From NCBI RefSeq assembly GCF_006385805.1, contig NZ_VFSG01000002.1:62001-126000 (forward strand): a stretch of 64,000 bases of DNA, in the 5' to 3' direction. Under the pieces are notes generated by a model. That model was not told where the DNA came from, made no database searches, and worked only from the letters and a program-made list of their open reading frames with translations. The position numbers were made by a program, and so were the translations under genes. This document shows positions 1 through 7,241 of this stretch, one piece after another (the stretch's first letter is position 1; every line of letters starts with the position of its first letter). This DNA is from Streptococcus xiaochunlingii. Its GTDB lineage: Bacteria > Bacillota > Bacilli > Lactobacillales > Streptococcaceae.

Positions 1-2
1 CT

Positions 3-1652
3 ACTAGCCTCGATGATAATCCTTATATTTGGCAACTCGAAAAGATGAATGAGATGGGCATGCTAAACAATGACAATGTCAAGCTCATTGCTAAGTATTC
101 TGGCATTGCTGAGGAACAGCTGAGATACGTCATCCAAAACGAGGGCTATCAAATCTACAAGGACACCAAAACACAGCTGTTAGAGTCACTGGATGGTGGT
201 AACTTTGTGGATAACTCGCTAATACAAGCTAACCTGTCAGCTTACGTCAATCAGACTATGTTTGACATTGACAACCTCATCAATACGACGCTACCAATGA
301 GCGTGAGAAAGGTTTATCAATCCATTATCGAGGAGAGTGTAGCCAAGGTTGTCACAGGTTTATCCACATCAGACAGAGCTATCTCTGATACAGTCATGAA
401 ATGGGCTAAAAAAGGTTTCTATGGATTTACAGATAGCCAAGAGAAGAATTGGAGAGCTGACACATATGCTAGACAGATTATTAAATCTACTGCATGGCGT
501 GTCTATCGTGAGGCTAATACAGCTCCAGCTCTTGAATTAGGAATAGACACCTTTTACTATCACAAAAAGGCCACAGCAAGAGAGATGTGCGCACCTTTGC
601 AGCACCAAATTGTCACGCTAGGAGAGGCGAGGGTTGAACAAGGTGAGAAGATCCTAGCTTTATCTGATTATGGTTACGGACATCCAGCAGGTTGTCAAGG
701 GATTAACTGCACTCATGAGATGACACCATACATCCCAGGAGCTAACTACAAGCCTGATTTGCCTGATGAATTAAGAGACTTGACTCCAGAGCAAGCAATA
801 GAAAACGCAAACGTACAGGCCAAACAGAGAGCCCTAGAGCGATCTATCAGACAATCCAAGGAGTATCTGCATGTAGCAGAGAAACTAGGCGATAAGGAGC
901 TCATAGACAAGTACAAGAGCAAGGTTAGGATCCAACAAGGAGCGCTGAGAGGTTATATCAGTCAGCATCCGTTTCTACATCGTGATTATGCTAGGGAGAA
1001 ATACTATGATGATCCATTTTCTCAAGCTCAAAAAGAAGTAAAGCTCAGGAAGAAGATGTCAGAATATCACTACATCAAAGAAGATGAAATACCTGCATTT
1101 AAGAAAGTAGGTGGGAAAATCACTAAATCAGAGCGTAAGGTTATCTATGCTCCAGACTTTGACAGTATGGGCTATATAGCCACAAATAGGAGTTTTGATA
1201 TTAATAGAGCTCTCAGAAGTAATGGAGTCATCCCACTCAGCAAAGAAGAAAGCAAAGTGGTCTCAACGCTTGATAGAGTTATTGAAAGAAATAAAACACT
1301 GAAAAATATAAAAGTTAGTCGCTTTGATGATGGTAGTTATTTTAAATCAATAATTACCAGCAATGCCGAACTATTAAAAAAATATGACAGTGTAACTGAT
1401 ATGCTAAATTCTGGCGAGGCAACTTTCAGCAATTCCGCTTACACATCAACCAGTTATATCCCCAAATATAACTTTTTCAAAACTAGAGGCGTTAAAACAA
1501 TTATCAACATTCCAAAGGATAGTAAAATATACTTTACAGATAATGACGTCGAGTCCGAAATTATCATACCAAGAAACGCAAAATATGATATAATTAGTAT
1601 GAAAGAAAACAAAGGTGGCATTGTCTTAGAAATGAATTTAAGAGAGGAGTGA
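3..1652 (+). CDS. Phage minor capsid protein with C-terminal ADP-ribosyltransferase-like domain (5' partial)
   Basis: The frame is open to the window edge, so the gene probably begins upstream; the first Met is at 45. Residues from Met45 to about 300 look like the phage minor capsid protein 2 family (portal-associated head morphogenesis protein). Residues about 400-535 resemble the ADP-ribosyltransferase exotoxin fold. A candidate Arg lies in SRFDD (about 426), an STS motif at about 468-470 and an ExE motif (ESE, about 503-505) before a hydrophobic strand. Such fusions are known in phage head proteins, where a few copies may enter the host with the DNA. The last 450 bases are visibly more AT-rich than the first kilobase, suggesting a swapped module. 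The target and activity are inferred only. Confidence 0.82.
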   Translation, partial: TSLDDNPYIWQLEKMNEMGMLNNDNVKLIAKYSGIAEEQLRYVIQNEGYQIYKDTKTQLLESLDGGNFVDNSLIQANLSAYVNQTMFDIDNLINTTLPMSVRKVYQSIIEESVAKVVTGLSTSDRAISDTVMKWAKKGFYGFTDSQEKNWRADTYARQIIKSTAWRVYREANTAPALELGIDTFYYHKKATAREMCAPLQHQIVTLGEARVEQGEKILALSDYGYGHPAGCQGINCTHEMTPYIPGANYKPDLPDELRDLTPEQAIENANVQAKQRALERSIRQSKEYLHVAEKLGDKELIDKYKSKVRIQQGALRGYISQHPFLHRDYAREKYYDDPFSQAQKEVKLRKKMSEYHYIKEDEIPAFKKVGGKITKSERKVIYAPDFDSMGYIATNRSFDINRALRSNGVIPLSKEESKVVSTLDRVIERNKTLKNIKVSRFDDGSYFKSIITSNAELLKKYDSVTDMLNSGEATFSNSAYTSTSYIPKYNFFKTRGVKTIINIPKDSKIYFTDNDVESEIIIPRNAKYDIISMKENKGGIVLEMNLREE

Positions 1653-1656
1653 TATT

Positions 1657-1872
1657 ATGGAATTATCAGAGGCTCTAAACTTTGTTGACTCTTTAAATCT
1701 GGATGAAAAACCTATAAATTTTTCAGAGTTTACTGATGAACAATTACTGAACATAAGTATTACGCTTGACTTGCTTTCATTAGATGAGGCTAAAGCATTC
1801 GAGTTAGAATTAAATAAGCGACAGCTTACAGAGAGATATTTTTCTATGAGAAAACCTAAAACTAGCGCTTAG
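1657..1872 (+). CDS. Small acidic protein of unknown function next to the ART-domain gene
   Basis: 71 aa, mostly helical and acidic, starting 4 bases after the upstream stop with a good Shine-Dalgarno (GAGAGGAGTG). I do not recognise a family. It shares the AT-rich composition of the ADP-ribosyltransferase end of the preceding gene, so the two may have arrived together. A role as partner, inhibitor or antitoxin of that domain is possible but unproven. Confidence 0.6.
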   Translation: MELSEALNFVDSLNLDEKPINFSEFTDEQLLNISITLDLLSLDEAKAFELELNKRQLTERYFSMRKPKTSA

Positions 1873-1912
1873 AACAATCTAGGCGTTTTTATTATGCCCG
1901 AAAGGAGAACTA

Positions 1913-2143
1913 ATGAACAAACGCATCAAGAAAAAGCGTGAGCTATATGATCGATTGAGGAATTTGGATTGTGCTGTGGATTACTTAATCAGCCAAAACA
2001 ATCAGCTGTGGAACATTGTGGATAGATTAGAGAAAATCAGTTCACAAAATGTAAAAGTTACTAACAGCCGATTTGATGAGATTGAGAAAGATATCCAGGA
2101 ACTCAAGAAGCCACGTAAAAAGTCGTGGTTTGCTTTCAGATAA
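1913..2143 (+). CDS. Small phage protein, predicted coiled coil
   Basis: 76 aa, rich in Lys, Arg and Asn, with heptad-like hydrophobic spacing over residues 10-62 and a basic C-terminus ending KKSWFAFR. The start has the Shine-Dalgarno GAAAGGAG. It lies between the capsid morphogenesis gene and the scaffold gene, a common place for small accessory head proteins. No specific function recognised. Confidence 0.6.
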   Translation: MNKRIKKKRELYDRLRNLDCAVDYLISQNNQLWNIVDRLEKISSQNVKVTNSRFDEIEKDIQELKKPRKKSWFAFR

Positions 2144-2206
2144 GGAGGTGATCCGACATCTTGACTGGTAGGAATAGACTACTAGAAAACCAATATAAAC
2201 CACTAT
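2142..2206 (+). other. Very long Shine-Dalgarno with only a 15-codon reading frame behind it
   Basis: Bases 2142-2154 (AAGGAGGTGATCC) are fully complementary to the 3' end of 16S rRNA. Only very short frames follow: GTG at 2148 (7 codons) and TTG at 2161 (15 codons, ending before the terminator at 2209). It may be a leader peptide, a decayed gene or a ribosome-loading site. Confidence 0.4.
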
Positions 2207-2208
2207 AA

Positions 2209-2235
2209 ACCGTATGGAATCCCATGCGGTTTTTT
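2209..2235 (+). terminator. Rho-independent terminator before the scaffold gene
   Basis: Stem ACCGTATGG/CCATGCGGT (one G-U pair) with a 4-base loop, followed by a T-run. It splits the early head genes from scaffold and capsid, so it may set relative transcript levels. Confidence 0.75.
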
Positions 2236-2300
2236 GCTTGACTTTATCCGCAGTCGGTAAAGAACGGAAGATAATACCTAATTTTAGGAGGAATTTAAGA

Positions 2301-2870
2301 ATGGCGGAAGACATTCAAACACAAACTGACCAGTCAGTAAATGCTGGAGAAACCGTTGAGTCACAAACTCAAGAGCAATCTATCAAGACATTCACTCAGG
2401 AAGAAGTGAATGGTCTTGTCGCTAAAGAGTCCAAGAAAGCACAAGAGAAAATCTTCAAAGACCTAGGGTTTGAAAATTTCAAGAGTGCTAAAGAAGGACT
2501 TCAACAACTCAAAGAGTGGAAAGACTCACAAAAGAGCGAGGCTGAAAAACGGTCAGAGGCGCTTGCTGTTAAAGAGAAAGAGCTAGAACTTGCTTTGTCG
2601 GACAAAAAGAACCTGGAAGCAAAACTGTCAGCTCTGACTTTGGGAGTAAATGCTGAGTCTGTTGACGATGTCATCACTCTATCTGCTCGCTTGGTGACAG
2701 ATGAGGTATCTATTGAGGATGCTATCGGCCAAGTATTGCAGAAATATCCTCAATTTGGTCACGCAGAGCAAGCTGAGGAGAAGAAACCAACATTCTCAGT
2801 CGGAGGCAATCCAACGGCTGAAACAAATCGAGAAGATGCCTTTATGAAGGCATTAGGACTAACAAATTGA
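2301..2870 (+). CDS. Phage scaffold protein (DUF4355 type)
   Basis: 189 aa from ATG 2301, chosen because it follows the AGGAGG at 2286-2291; upstream in-frame starts lack a ribosome site. An acidic, Gln-rich N-terminus, a Lys/Glu coiled coil at about 50-120 and a C-terminus ending in a short helix (DAFMKALGLTN) are typical of scaffolds that sit just before the major capsid gene. The protein helps assemble the procapsid and is normally lost from the virion. Confidence 0.85.
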   Translation: MAEDIQTQTDQSVNAGETVESQTQEQSIKTFTQEEVNGLVAKESKKAQEKIFKDLGFENFKSAKEGLQQLKEWKDSQKSEAEKRSEALAVKEKELELALSDKKNLEAKLSALTLGVNAESVDDVITLSARLVTDEVSIEDAIGQVLQKYPQFGHAEQAEEKKPTFSVGGNPTAETNREDAFMKALGLTN

Positions 2871-2884
2871 TAGGAGAATAATCA

Positions 2885-3757
2885 ATGACAATTAACTACA
2901 TCACTAAACACGAGGGCACGTTTGAAAAGAAATTGATGCAAGGTGCCCTTACAAGCATTTTGGAAACACCACGGGTAGACTGGTTGGGCGCTAAATCGTT
3001 TGAATTACCTACGATCTCTGTAACAGGCTATAAGACACACACACGCTCTAAGGGCTACAATGCTGGGACTGTTTCAAACGACAAGAAAGTTTACACTCTC
3101 GGTTTTGACCGTGACGTTGAGTTCTTTGTAGACAAAGCAGACGTAGACGAAACAAACCAAGAGCTTTCAGCTGCCAACGTATCTAACACATTCATCACTG
3201 AGCACGCAACTCCAGAAGTTGACGCTTACCGCTTTTCTAAACTCGCAACAGAAGCTATCACAGGTACACACTTCAAGTCTGAAACTGACTTGTCAGAAGT
3301 GAACATCTACTCACGCTTGAAATCTGCCCTTTTGCCAGTTCGTAAATACGGTGCCCAAAATATCGTTATGTACGTTTCAAGCGAAGTAATGGACTTCCTA
3401 GAACGCTCTAAAGACTTCACACGCTCAATCGCTACTACATCACCTCAAGGAATTGACACCCGTGTTACGTCGCTTGATGGAGTTCAAATCATCGAAGTTT
3501 GGGATGATGCACGTTTCAAGACTAAGTTTGACTTTACGACAGGTTTTGTCAAAGCGTCAGATGGTAAAGATATCAATTTCTTGATCGTTGCTAAGCCAGC
3601 AGTTATTGCAAAGGCTAAATTCAACTCAATCTATCTTTTCGCTCCTGGTCAACACACGGAAGGGGATGGCTATCTGTACCAAAACCGTCTTTATCACGAT
3701 CTTTTTGTCCTTGACACTAAAAAAGATGGTGTCTATGTATCTCATAAATCAGCTTAA
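2885..3757 (+). CDS. Major capsid protein
   Basis: 290 aa, located directly after the scaffold gene. Codon use is markedly host-optimised (frequent GAA, CGT, ACA, CTT), as expected of the most abundant virion protein. The sequence has the look of an HK97-fold capsid protein of streptococcal siphophages, with an N-terminal helix, a central SRLKSALLPVRKYGAQNIVMYVS region and a C-terminal LYQNRLYHDLFVLD strand segment. Its Shine-Dalgarno is TAGGAG at 2871-2876. Confidence 0.88.
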   Translation: MTINYITKHEGTFEKKLMQGALTSILETPRVDWLGAKSFELPTISVTGYKTHTRSKGYNAGTVSNDKKVYTLGFDRDVEFFVDKADVDETNQELSAANVSNTFITEHATPEVDAYRFSKLATEAITGTHFKSETDLSEVNIYSRLKSALLPVRKYGAQNIVMYVSSEVMDFLERSKDFTRSIATTSPQGIDTRVTSLDGVQIIEVWDDARFKTKFDFTTGFVKASDGKDINFLIVAKPAVIAKAKFNSIYLFAPGQHTEGDGYLYQNRLYHDLFVLDTKKDGVYVSHKSA

Positions 3758-3770
3758 TAGGGGGTGAAAC

Positions 3771-4019
3771 ATGAAGAAGTACGAGAAAGACAATCAAGTC
3801 TACACTGTTCAGGAGGGCAGTGAACTTGAAATCCAATTGATTGCTGATGGGTTCAAGGAGAAGAAAGAGGAAAAAGACTCTGTCTCTGACCCTTACAGTA
3901 AAATGACCATGGATGAATTGAAAGCCCTTCTTGAAGAGCGTTCTATCCCACTTCCAGAGGGAAAAGTTACTAAAAAGGATCTTACAGCCCTTTTAGAAAA
4001 AGGTAACGAGGAGGAATAA
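3771..4019 (+). CDS. Small phage head protein with HeH/LEM-like helical domain
   Basis: 82 aa. Residues about 45-78 (MTMDELKALLEERSI...VTKKDLTALLE) form the helix-extended-loop-helix pattern seen in small phage proteins downstream of the capsid gene. The ribosome site GGGGGTGAA lies upstream. Precise role unknown; possibly a capsid decoration or head-completion factor. Confidence 0.72.
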   Translation: MKKYEKDNQVYTVQEGSELEIQLIADGFKEKKEEKDSVSDPYSKMTMDELKALLEERSIPLPEGKVTKKDLTALLEKGNEEE

Positions 4020-4024
4020 ACTAA

Positions 4025-4225
4025 ATGGCTAAATATAAAGCTACATCAAACGTCGTATTTCTTATCGACGGCCATGAACAAAACTACGACAAAGATGTTG
4101 AATACGACATGGATGTCAAGTCAGCAGATGAGCTCAATGCCAAAGGTGAGCTCTCGCATCCAGAACTCAGCCCGTTTTTTGAACGTGTTGATAAGGAAGA
4201 AAAACAAGCAAAGGCGGATAAATAA
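4025..4225 (+). CDS. Small phage head-region protein, unknown function
   Basis: 66 aa, highly charged with an acidic centre and a Lys-rich end. It starts 5 bases after the previous stop with GAGGAGG as ribosome site (4008-4014). Its stop codon lies within the loop of the terminator hairpin at 4211-4238. No family recognised. Confidence 0.62.
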   Translation: MAKYKATSNVVFLIDGHEQNYDKDVEYDMDVKSADELNAKGELSHPELSPFFERVDKEEKQAKADK

Positions 4226-4238
4226 CCCCGCCTTTTTT
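4211..4238 (+). terminator. Terminator hairpin inside the head gene cluster
   Basis: AAGGCGG pairs with CCGCCTT and six Ts follow. It lies across the end of the 4025 gene and just before the connector gene. Confidence 0.72.
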
Positions 4239-4240
4239 AA

Positions 4241-4648
4241 TTGGAGGTGGTTATTATCGCTTATTTAACTCAAAACGAATTTGAACAACTTGGATTTGAT
4301 GATGTTGAAAACTTTGAGAAGTTAGAAAAGAGGGCTGAGGTTGCTATCAATCTCTTTTTAGGCAATTTCTACAGTGCTGTAGATTTTGAAAGAGATTATG
4401 AACCAAGGAAGCAAGCGGTCAAGTTGGCTACAGCTTACCAGGTGGCCTATTTGGACGCTAGTGGCATTATGACAGCTGATGATAAACAGTCAGTGTCTAG
4501 TGTGTCCCTTGGACGTACCTCTGTGAGCTACAAAAATAGCTCTAAGACTTCTCTTGAGAGTGCTAGATATAATCTATCACTTGACGCCCTGAACGCTCTG
4601 AAAGGGGCAGGATTTGGTTATAGGGGGGTAGGTTATGACAGGTATTGA
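4241..4648 (+). CDS. Phage head-tail connector protein
   Basis: About 130 aa, similar in size and position to the gp6/DUF3199-type connectors that extend the portal. There is no ATG near the 5' end. The frame opens at TTG 4241, but the only ribosome site (GGAGGTGG, 4243-4250) lies inside the frame and points to ATT 4253 or ATC 4256 as the real start. The maximal frame is given here. The 3' end overlaps the next gene by 14 bases. Confidence 0.78.
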   Translation: MEVVIIAYLTQNEFEQLGFDDVENFEKLEKRAEVAINLFLGNFYSAVDFERDYEPRKQAVKLATAYQVAYLDASGIMTADDKQSVSSVSLGRTSVSYKNSSKTSLESARYNLSLDALNALKGAGFGYRGVGYDRY

Positions 4649-4976
4649 CAAGCGTTTGCTAGTTGATGCTGTGACGATCCAGAAGCCAACAGGCGAGACA
4701 GATGGGTGGGGAAAGCTAACACTAGATGCCCCGATTACCCTCAAGCCTGTTAGATTTGATAGACAGTATCAAACACAAGGCACACAGAACAACCGCACAG
4801 CGTCTAGGCCTAGCGTCCTATTCGTGTATCCAAAGTACTGCCCTATAGTCCTAGATGAAACCTTTGAGAATGCTATCGTAAACGATGGCAAGCGAGAATA
4901 CAGAGTGACAACAGTGATCCCTGTCAGTCATCCGCACAATGGCAAGATATTCTGTTATGAAGTGGAGTGCATCTGA
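4635..4976 (+). CDS. Phage minor capsid protein (Minor_capsid_1 type)
   Basis: 113 aa. Position 2 of the connector block and the motif order DAVTIQKP...WGKLTL...PVRFDRQYQT...KIFCYEVECI fit the Minor_capsid_1 family of Gram-positive phages (head-tail joining). Start ATG 4635 lies inside the preceding gene. Its TGA overlaps the next ATG at 4976, implying coupled translation. Confidence 0.78.
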   Translation: MTGIDKRLLVDAVTIQKPTGETDGWGKLTLDAPITLKPVRFDRQYQTQGTQNNRTASRPSVLFVYPKYCPIVLDETFENAIVNDGKREYRVTTVIPVSHPHNGKIFCYEVECI

Positions 4977-5338
4977 TGGGAGTTGGTGTATCTGTAAAAG
5001 TTGACCTCAAAGGGATTGAAAACAAGGTATCCCCCGCAGCATTAGCTAAGGGTAAGTTAGCGATTGCTAGCCAGATGAAAAGTGATATGGCTCGTTTTAT
5101 CCCTCGAAAGGATGGAGAACTTAGCGGTAGCGGGTCTGTTTTAAAAGACAGTATCCGATACCCTGGGCCGTATGCTAGAGCTCAATTTTACGGTTCCAGC
5201 TACAACAAACATCGTAGCTTTGTGTTTAGAAAATACACAACAGCAGGAACTGGCAAACGCTGGGACCTTAAAGCCTCAGCTATCCATGTGAAAGATTGGG
5301 GCAAAGTAGGACTAAGAGCAATGGGAGTGAAAGCATGA
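4976..5338 (+). CDS. Phage minor capsid protein (Minor_capsid_2 type)
   Basis: 120 aa from ATG 4976, which overlaps the previous stop (TGATG). The region KSDMARFIPRKDGELSGSGSV and the Trp near the end match the Minor_capsid_2 / HK97 gp10-like tail completion family. It lies in the conserved order of three minor capsid genes. Confidence 0.76.
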   Translation: MGVGVSVKVDLKGIENKVSPAALAKGKLAIASQMKSDMARFIPRKDGELSGSGSVLKDSIRYPGPYARAQFYGSSYNKHRSFVFRKYTTAGTGKRWDLKASAIHVKDWGKVGLRAMGVKA

Positions 5339-5736
5339 GTAATAATGATTTTTCAAAGGTCCTAAGAGACCACATCAACACGCTAGGCCTACCTCTGCCT
5401 TGTAAGCTAGATTATCTAGCAGAGCGTGAGGGCTTAGTGTTATATCCACTACCTGGTGGCAAGGTCGAAAAGGAGTATATGAATGGTAAACAGCTAATCA
5501 GTTTGGTTTATGAGGTGGCGATCAAAACGACTGACCACGAAAAAACCAGCTCTATCCTGTGGACCATCAATCATGCTCTTGCTGATTTCAACCTTGAACT
5601 ACCAAGTAAAAACAATTCGTATCAATTCATGAGCCTTGAAGTCTCACAGCCATTTCTTAATGACCGTGACGAACAAGGCTTTTATATTTATATGCTGGAC
5701 GTAACAGCAAAATTAGAAACAAATGGAGGAAATTAA
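5335..5736 (+). CDS. Phage minor capsid protein (Minor_capsid_3 type), tail terminator position
   Basis: 133 aa from ATG 5335, overlapping the previous TGA. Third of the ordered minor capsid genes and directly before the tail tube gene, which is where the tail terminator is normally encoded. The frame also extends upstream to 5296, but that part overlaps the neighbour and lacks a ribosome site. Confidence 0.76.
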   Translation: MSNNDFSKVLRDHINTLGLPLPCKLDYLAEREGLVLYPLPGGKVEKEYMNGKQLISLVYEVAIKTTDHEKTSSILWTINHALADFNLELPSKNNSYQFMSLEVSQPFLNDRDEQGFYIYMLDVTAKLETNGGN

Positions 5737-6195
5737 ATGCCAAAATTAAAAAATGCCAAACGCAAGCACTTTATTGCCGAATGGTCAGCAGACAGTGCAG
5801 CTACTGAGCCAACAGGCGACGCTTGGAAATGGCTTGCAGATGGGGTAACCACTGCAGAAGTTGAGAACGACGAAGAAACAGATGACGTTGCGTACTACAA
5901 CGGTGACGGTACCAAGAAAACCGTTGTTACATCTGTTAAAAAAGGTTACAGCTTTGAGGGCGACTACATCCGTGAGGATGCAGCTCAAGCGCTCATTGCA
6001 TCTAAAGAGCTCAAAACTGGTGATGATCGTAATCTTTGGTTCAAAGTGGTTGAAGCAGATGGCAAGACTCAAAAAGTTGGCGTAGCTACTGTCTCAGACA
6101 TCAAAATCGGTGGCGGTGAGGCTTCCGAATACGAAGCATTCGAGGCTACTATCAGCTGGAACTCTGCACCTAAAGAGTCTGCTGTTGTGGGCTAA
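5737..6195 (+). CDS. Major tail (tube) protein
   Basis: 152 aa with host-optimised codons like the capsid gene, consistent with high expression. Beta-rich pattern with VKKGYSFEGDYIREDAAQ in the middle and EYEAFEATISWNSAP near the end, typical of the siphophage tube subunit. A terminator at 6207-6235 directly follows. Confidence 0.85.
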   Translation: MPKLKNAKRKHFIAEWSADSAATEPTGDAWKWLADGVTTAEVENDEETDDVAYYNGDGTKKTVVTSVKKGYSFEGDYIREDAAQALIASKELKTGDDRNLWFKVVEADGKTQKVGVATVSDIKIGGGEASEYEAFEATISWNSAPKESAVVG

Positions 6196-6206
6196 TAACT
6201 TAACTC

Positions 6207-6235
6207 AAAGGGGAGTCTAACGCTCCCCTTTTTAT
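6207..6235 (+). terminator. Terminator after the tail tube gene
   Basis: GGGGAG/CTCCCC stem with a 7-base loop, flanked by AAA on the left and a T-rich run on the right. It would lower expression of the chaperone and tape-measure genes relative to the tube protein. Confidence 0.85.
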
Positions 6236-6260
6236 TTTTGATTAGTAGGAGAATAACAAA

Positions 6261-6620
6261 ATGGTAGTAATTAAAAAGCGTAACAATATTATCCCTGTAG
6301 AGTTTGGCGGTTTTACTCTTGAGTTTGTATCAAATGACTCAAGCATCCGCAAAATGGAAGAAGTCGGCAAGAAATTGCAAAAAGAGGGCGGAGAGTTGGC
6401 TGAAAAAGCTGACAACAATGCTCTTGACGCCTTACAAGGTATGGTCAAGGAGTCATGGACCGCTCTATTCGGTGTTGAGGCTTATGATAAAGTCTACGCA
6501 TTCTCTGGTGAGTCCACAGTAGACGCTATGGCTTACCTACTTGAGACAATCGCTGGTGTTGTGAACGAATGGGAGCAACGCAACAATGTGGACGCACTCA
6601 AAAAGTATCTAAGTGACTAA
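6261..6620 (+). CDS. Tail assembly chaperone
   Basis: 119 aa, between tail tube and tape measure as in the G position of lambda-like phages. The protein is helical with IPVEFGGFTLEF at the N-terminus. It overlaps the next frame by 8 bases. In this gene pair a programmed frameshift often makes a fused long form; the frames here would need +1 or -2. Confidence 0.78.
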   Translation: MVVIKKRNNIIPVEFGGFTLEFVSNDSSIRKMEEVGKKLQKEGGELAEKADNNALDALQGMVKESWTALFGVEAYDKVYAFSGESTVDAMAYLLETIAGVVNEWEQRNNVDALKKYLSD

Positions 6621-7221
6621 CATGCTGGATCTATCAAGGAAGTTAACAGATGAGTTGGTCCTTGGTGATGATGTGTATCCGCTAAATATCGCCTTTAACA
6701 AGGTTTTGAAAGTCGTAGAGCTAATCAATGACAGTGATATCGAGGACATCTACAAGCCTTATCTAGCTATTCAGATTTTCACGGGCGTAGATTTTACCTC
6801 TAAGTTATCGCCAGAAGAGGCAACAGCGATCTTTAAGATGATATTTGAGGAACACGTCCGAATAATCCCAGTGAAAGACACAACTCCAGTGTTAGACCTA
6901 GCTGGCAATACAATTAAGAGCAAAATACGCTCACAATCCCAGTCTGAGGACGGAGAGCGTCTGTTTAGCTTGAAGTATGATGCTGAGTACATCTACGCAT
7001 CATTTTTGCAGGCTTATGGTATCGACTTGATGGATGCACAGAACAGCCTACACTGGAAAAAATTCAACGCCCTATTAAATGGGCTACCTAGTGACACAAA
7101 GTTTGCTGAGGTGCTTAAAATAAGGGCCTACAAGCCCCAAAAAGGCGACAGCAAGAAGTACAAGGAGAGTATGAAAGAACTCAAGAAAGAGTACGCTCTA
7201 CCTAAAGAATTTGACTACTAA
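6613..7221 (+). CDS. Gp15-family tail assembly protein
   Basis: Residues DLSRKLTDELVLGDDVYPLN, YDAEYIYASFLQAYGIDL and LHWKKFNALLNGLP are the marks of the bacteriophage Gp15 family, which takes the GT (second tail chaperone) position. Start codon uncertain: GTG 6613 lies inside the previous gene, ATG 6622 lies 1 base after its stop, and neither has a good ribosome site. Translation is therefore likely coupled or fused by frameshift. Confidence 0.82.
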   Translation: MTNMLDLSRKLTDELVLGDDVYPLNIAFNKVLKVVELINDSDIEDIYKPYLAIQIFTGVDFTSKLSPEEATAIFKMIFEEHVRIIPVKDTTPVLDLAGNTIKSKIRSQSQSEDGERLFSLKYDAEYIYASFLQAYGIDLMDAQNSLHWKKFNALLNGLPSDTKFAEVLKIRAYKPQKGDSKKYKESMKELKKEYALPKEFDY

Positions 7222-7241
7222 TCGGAGAAAGGAGGTACACA

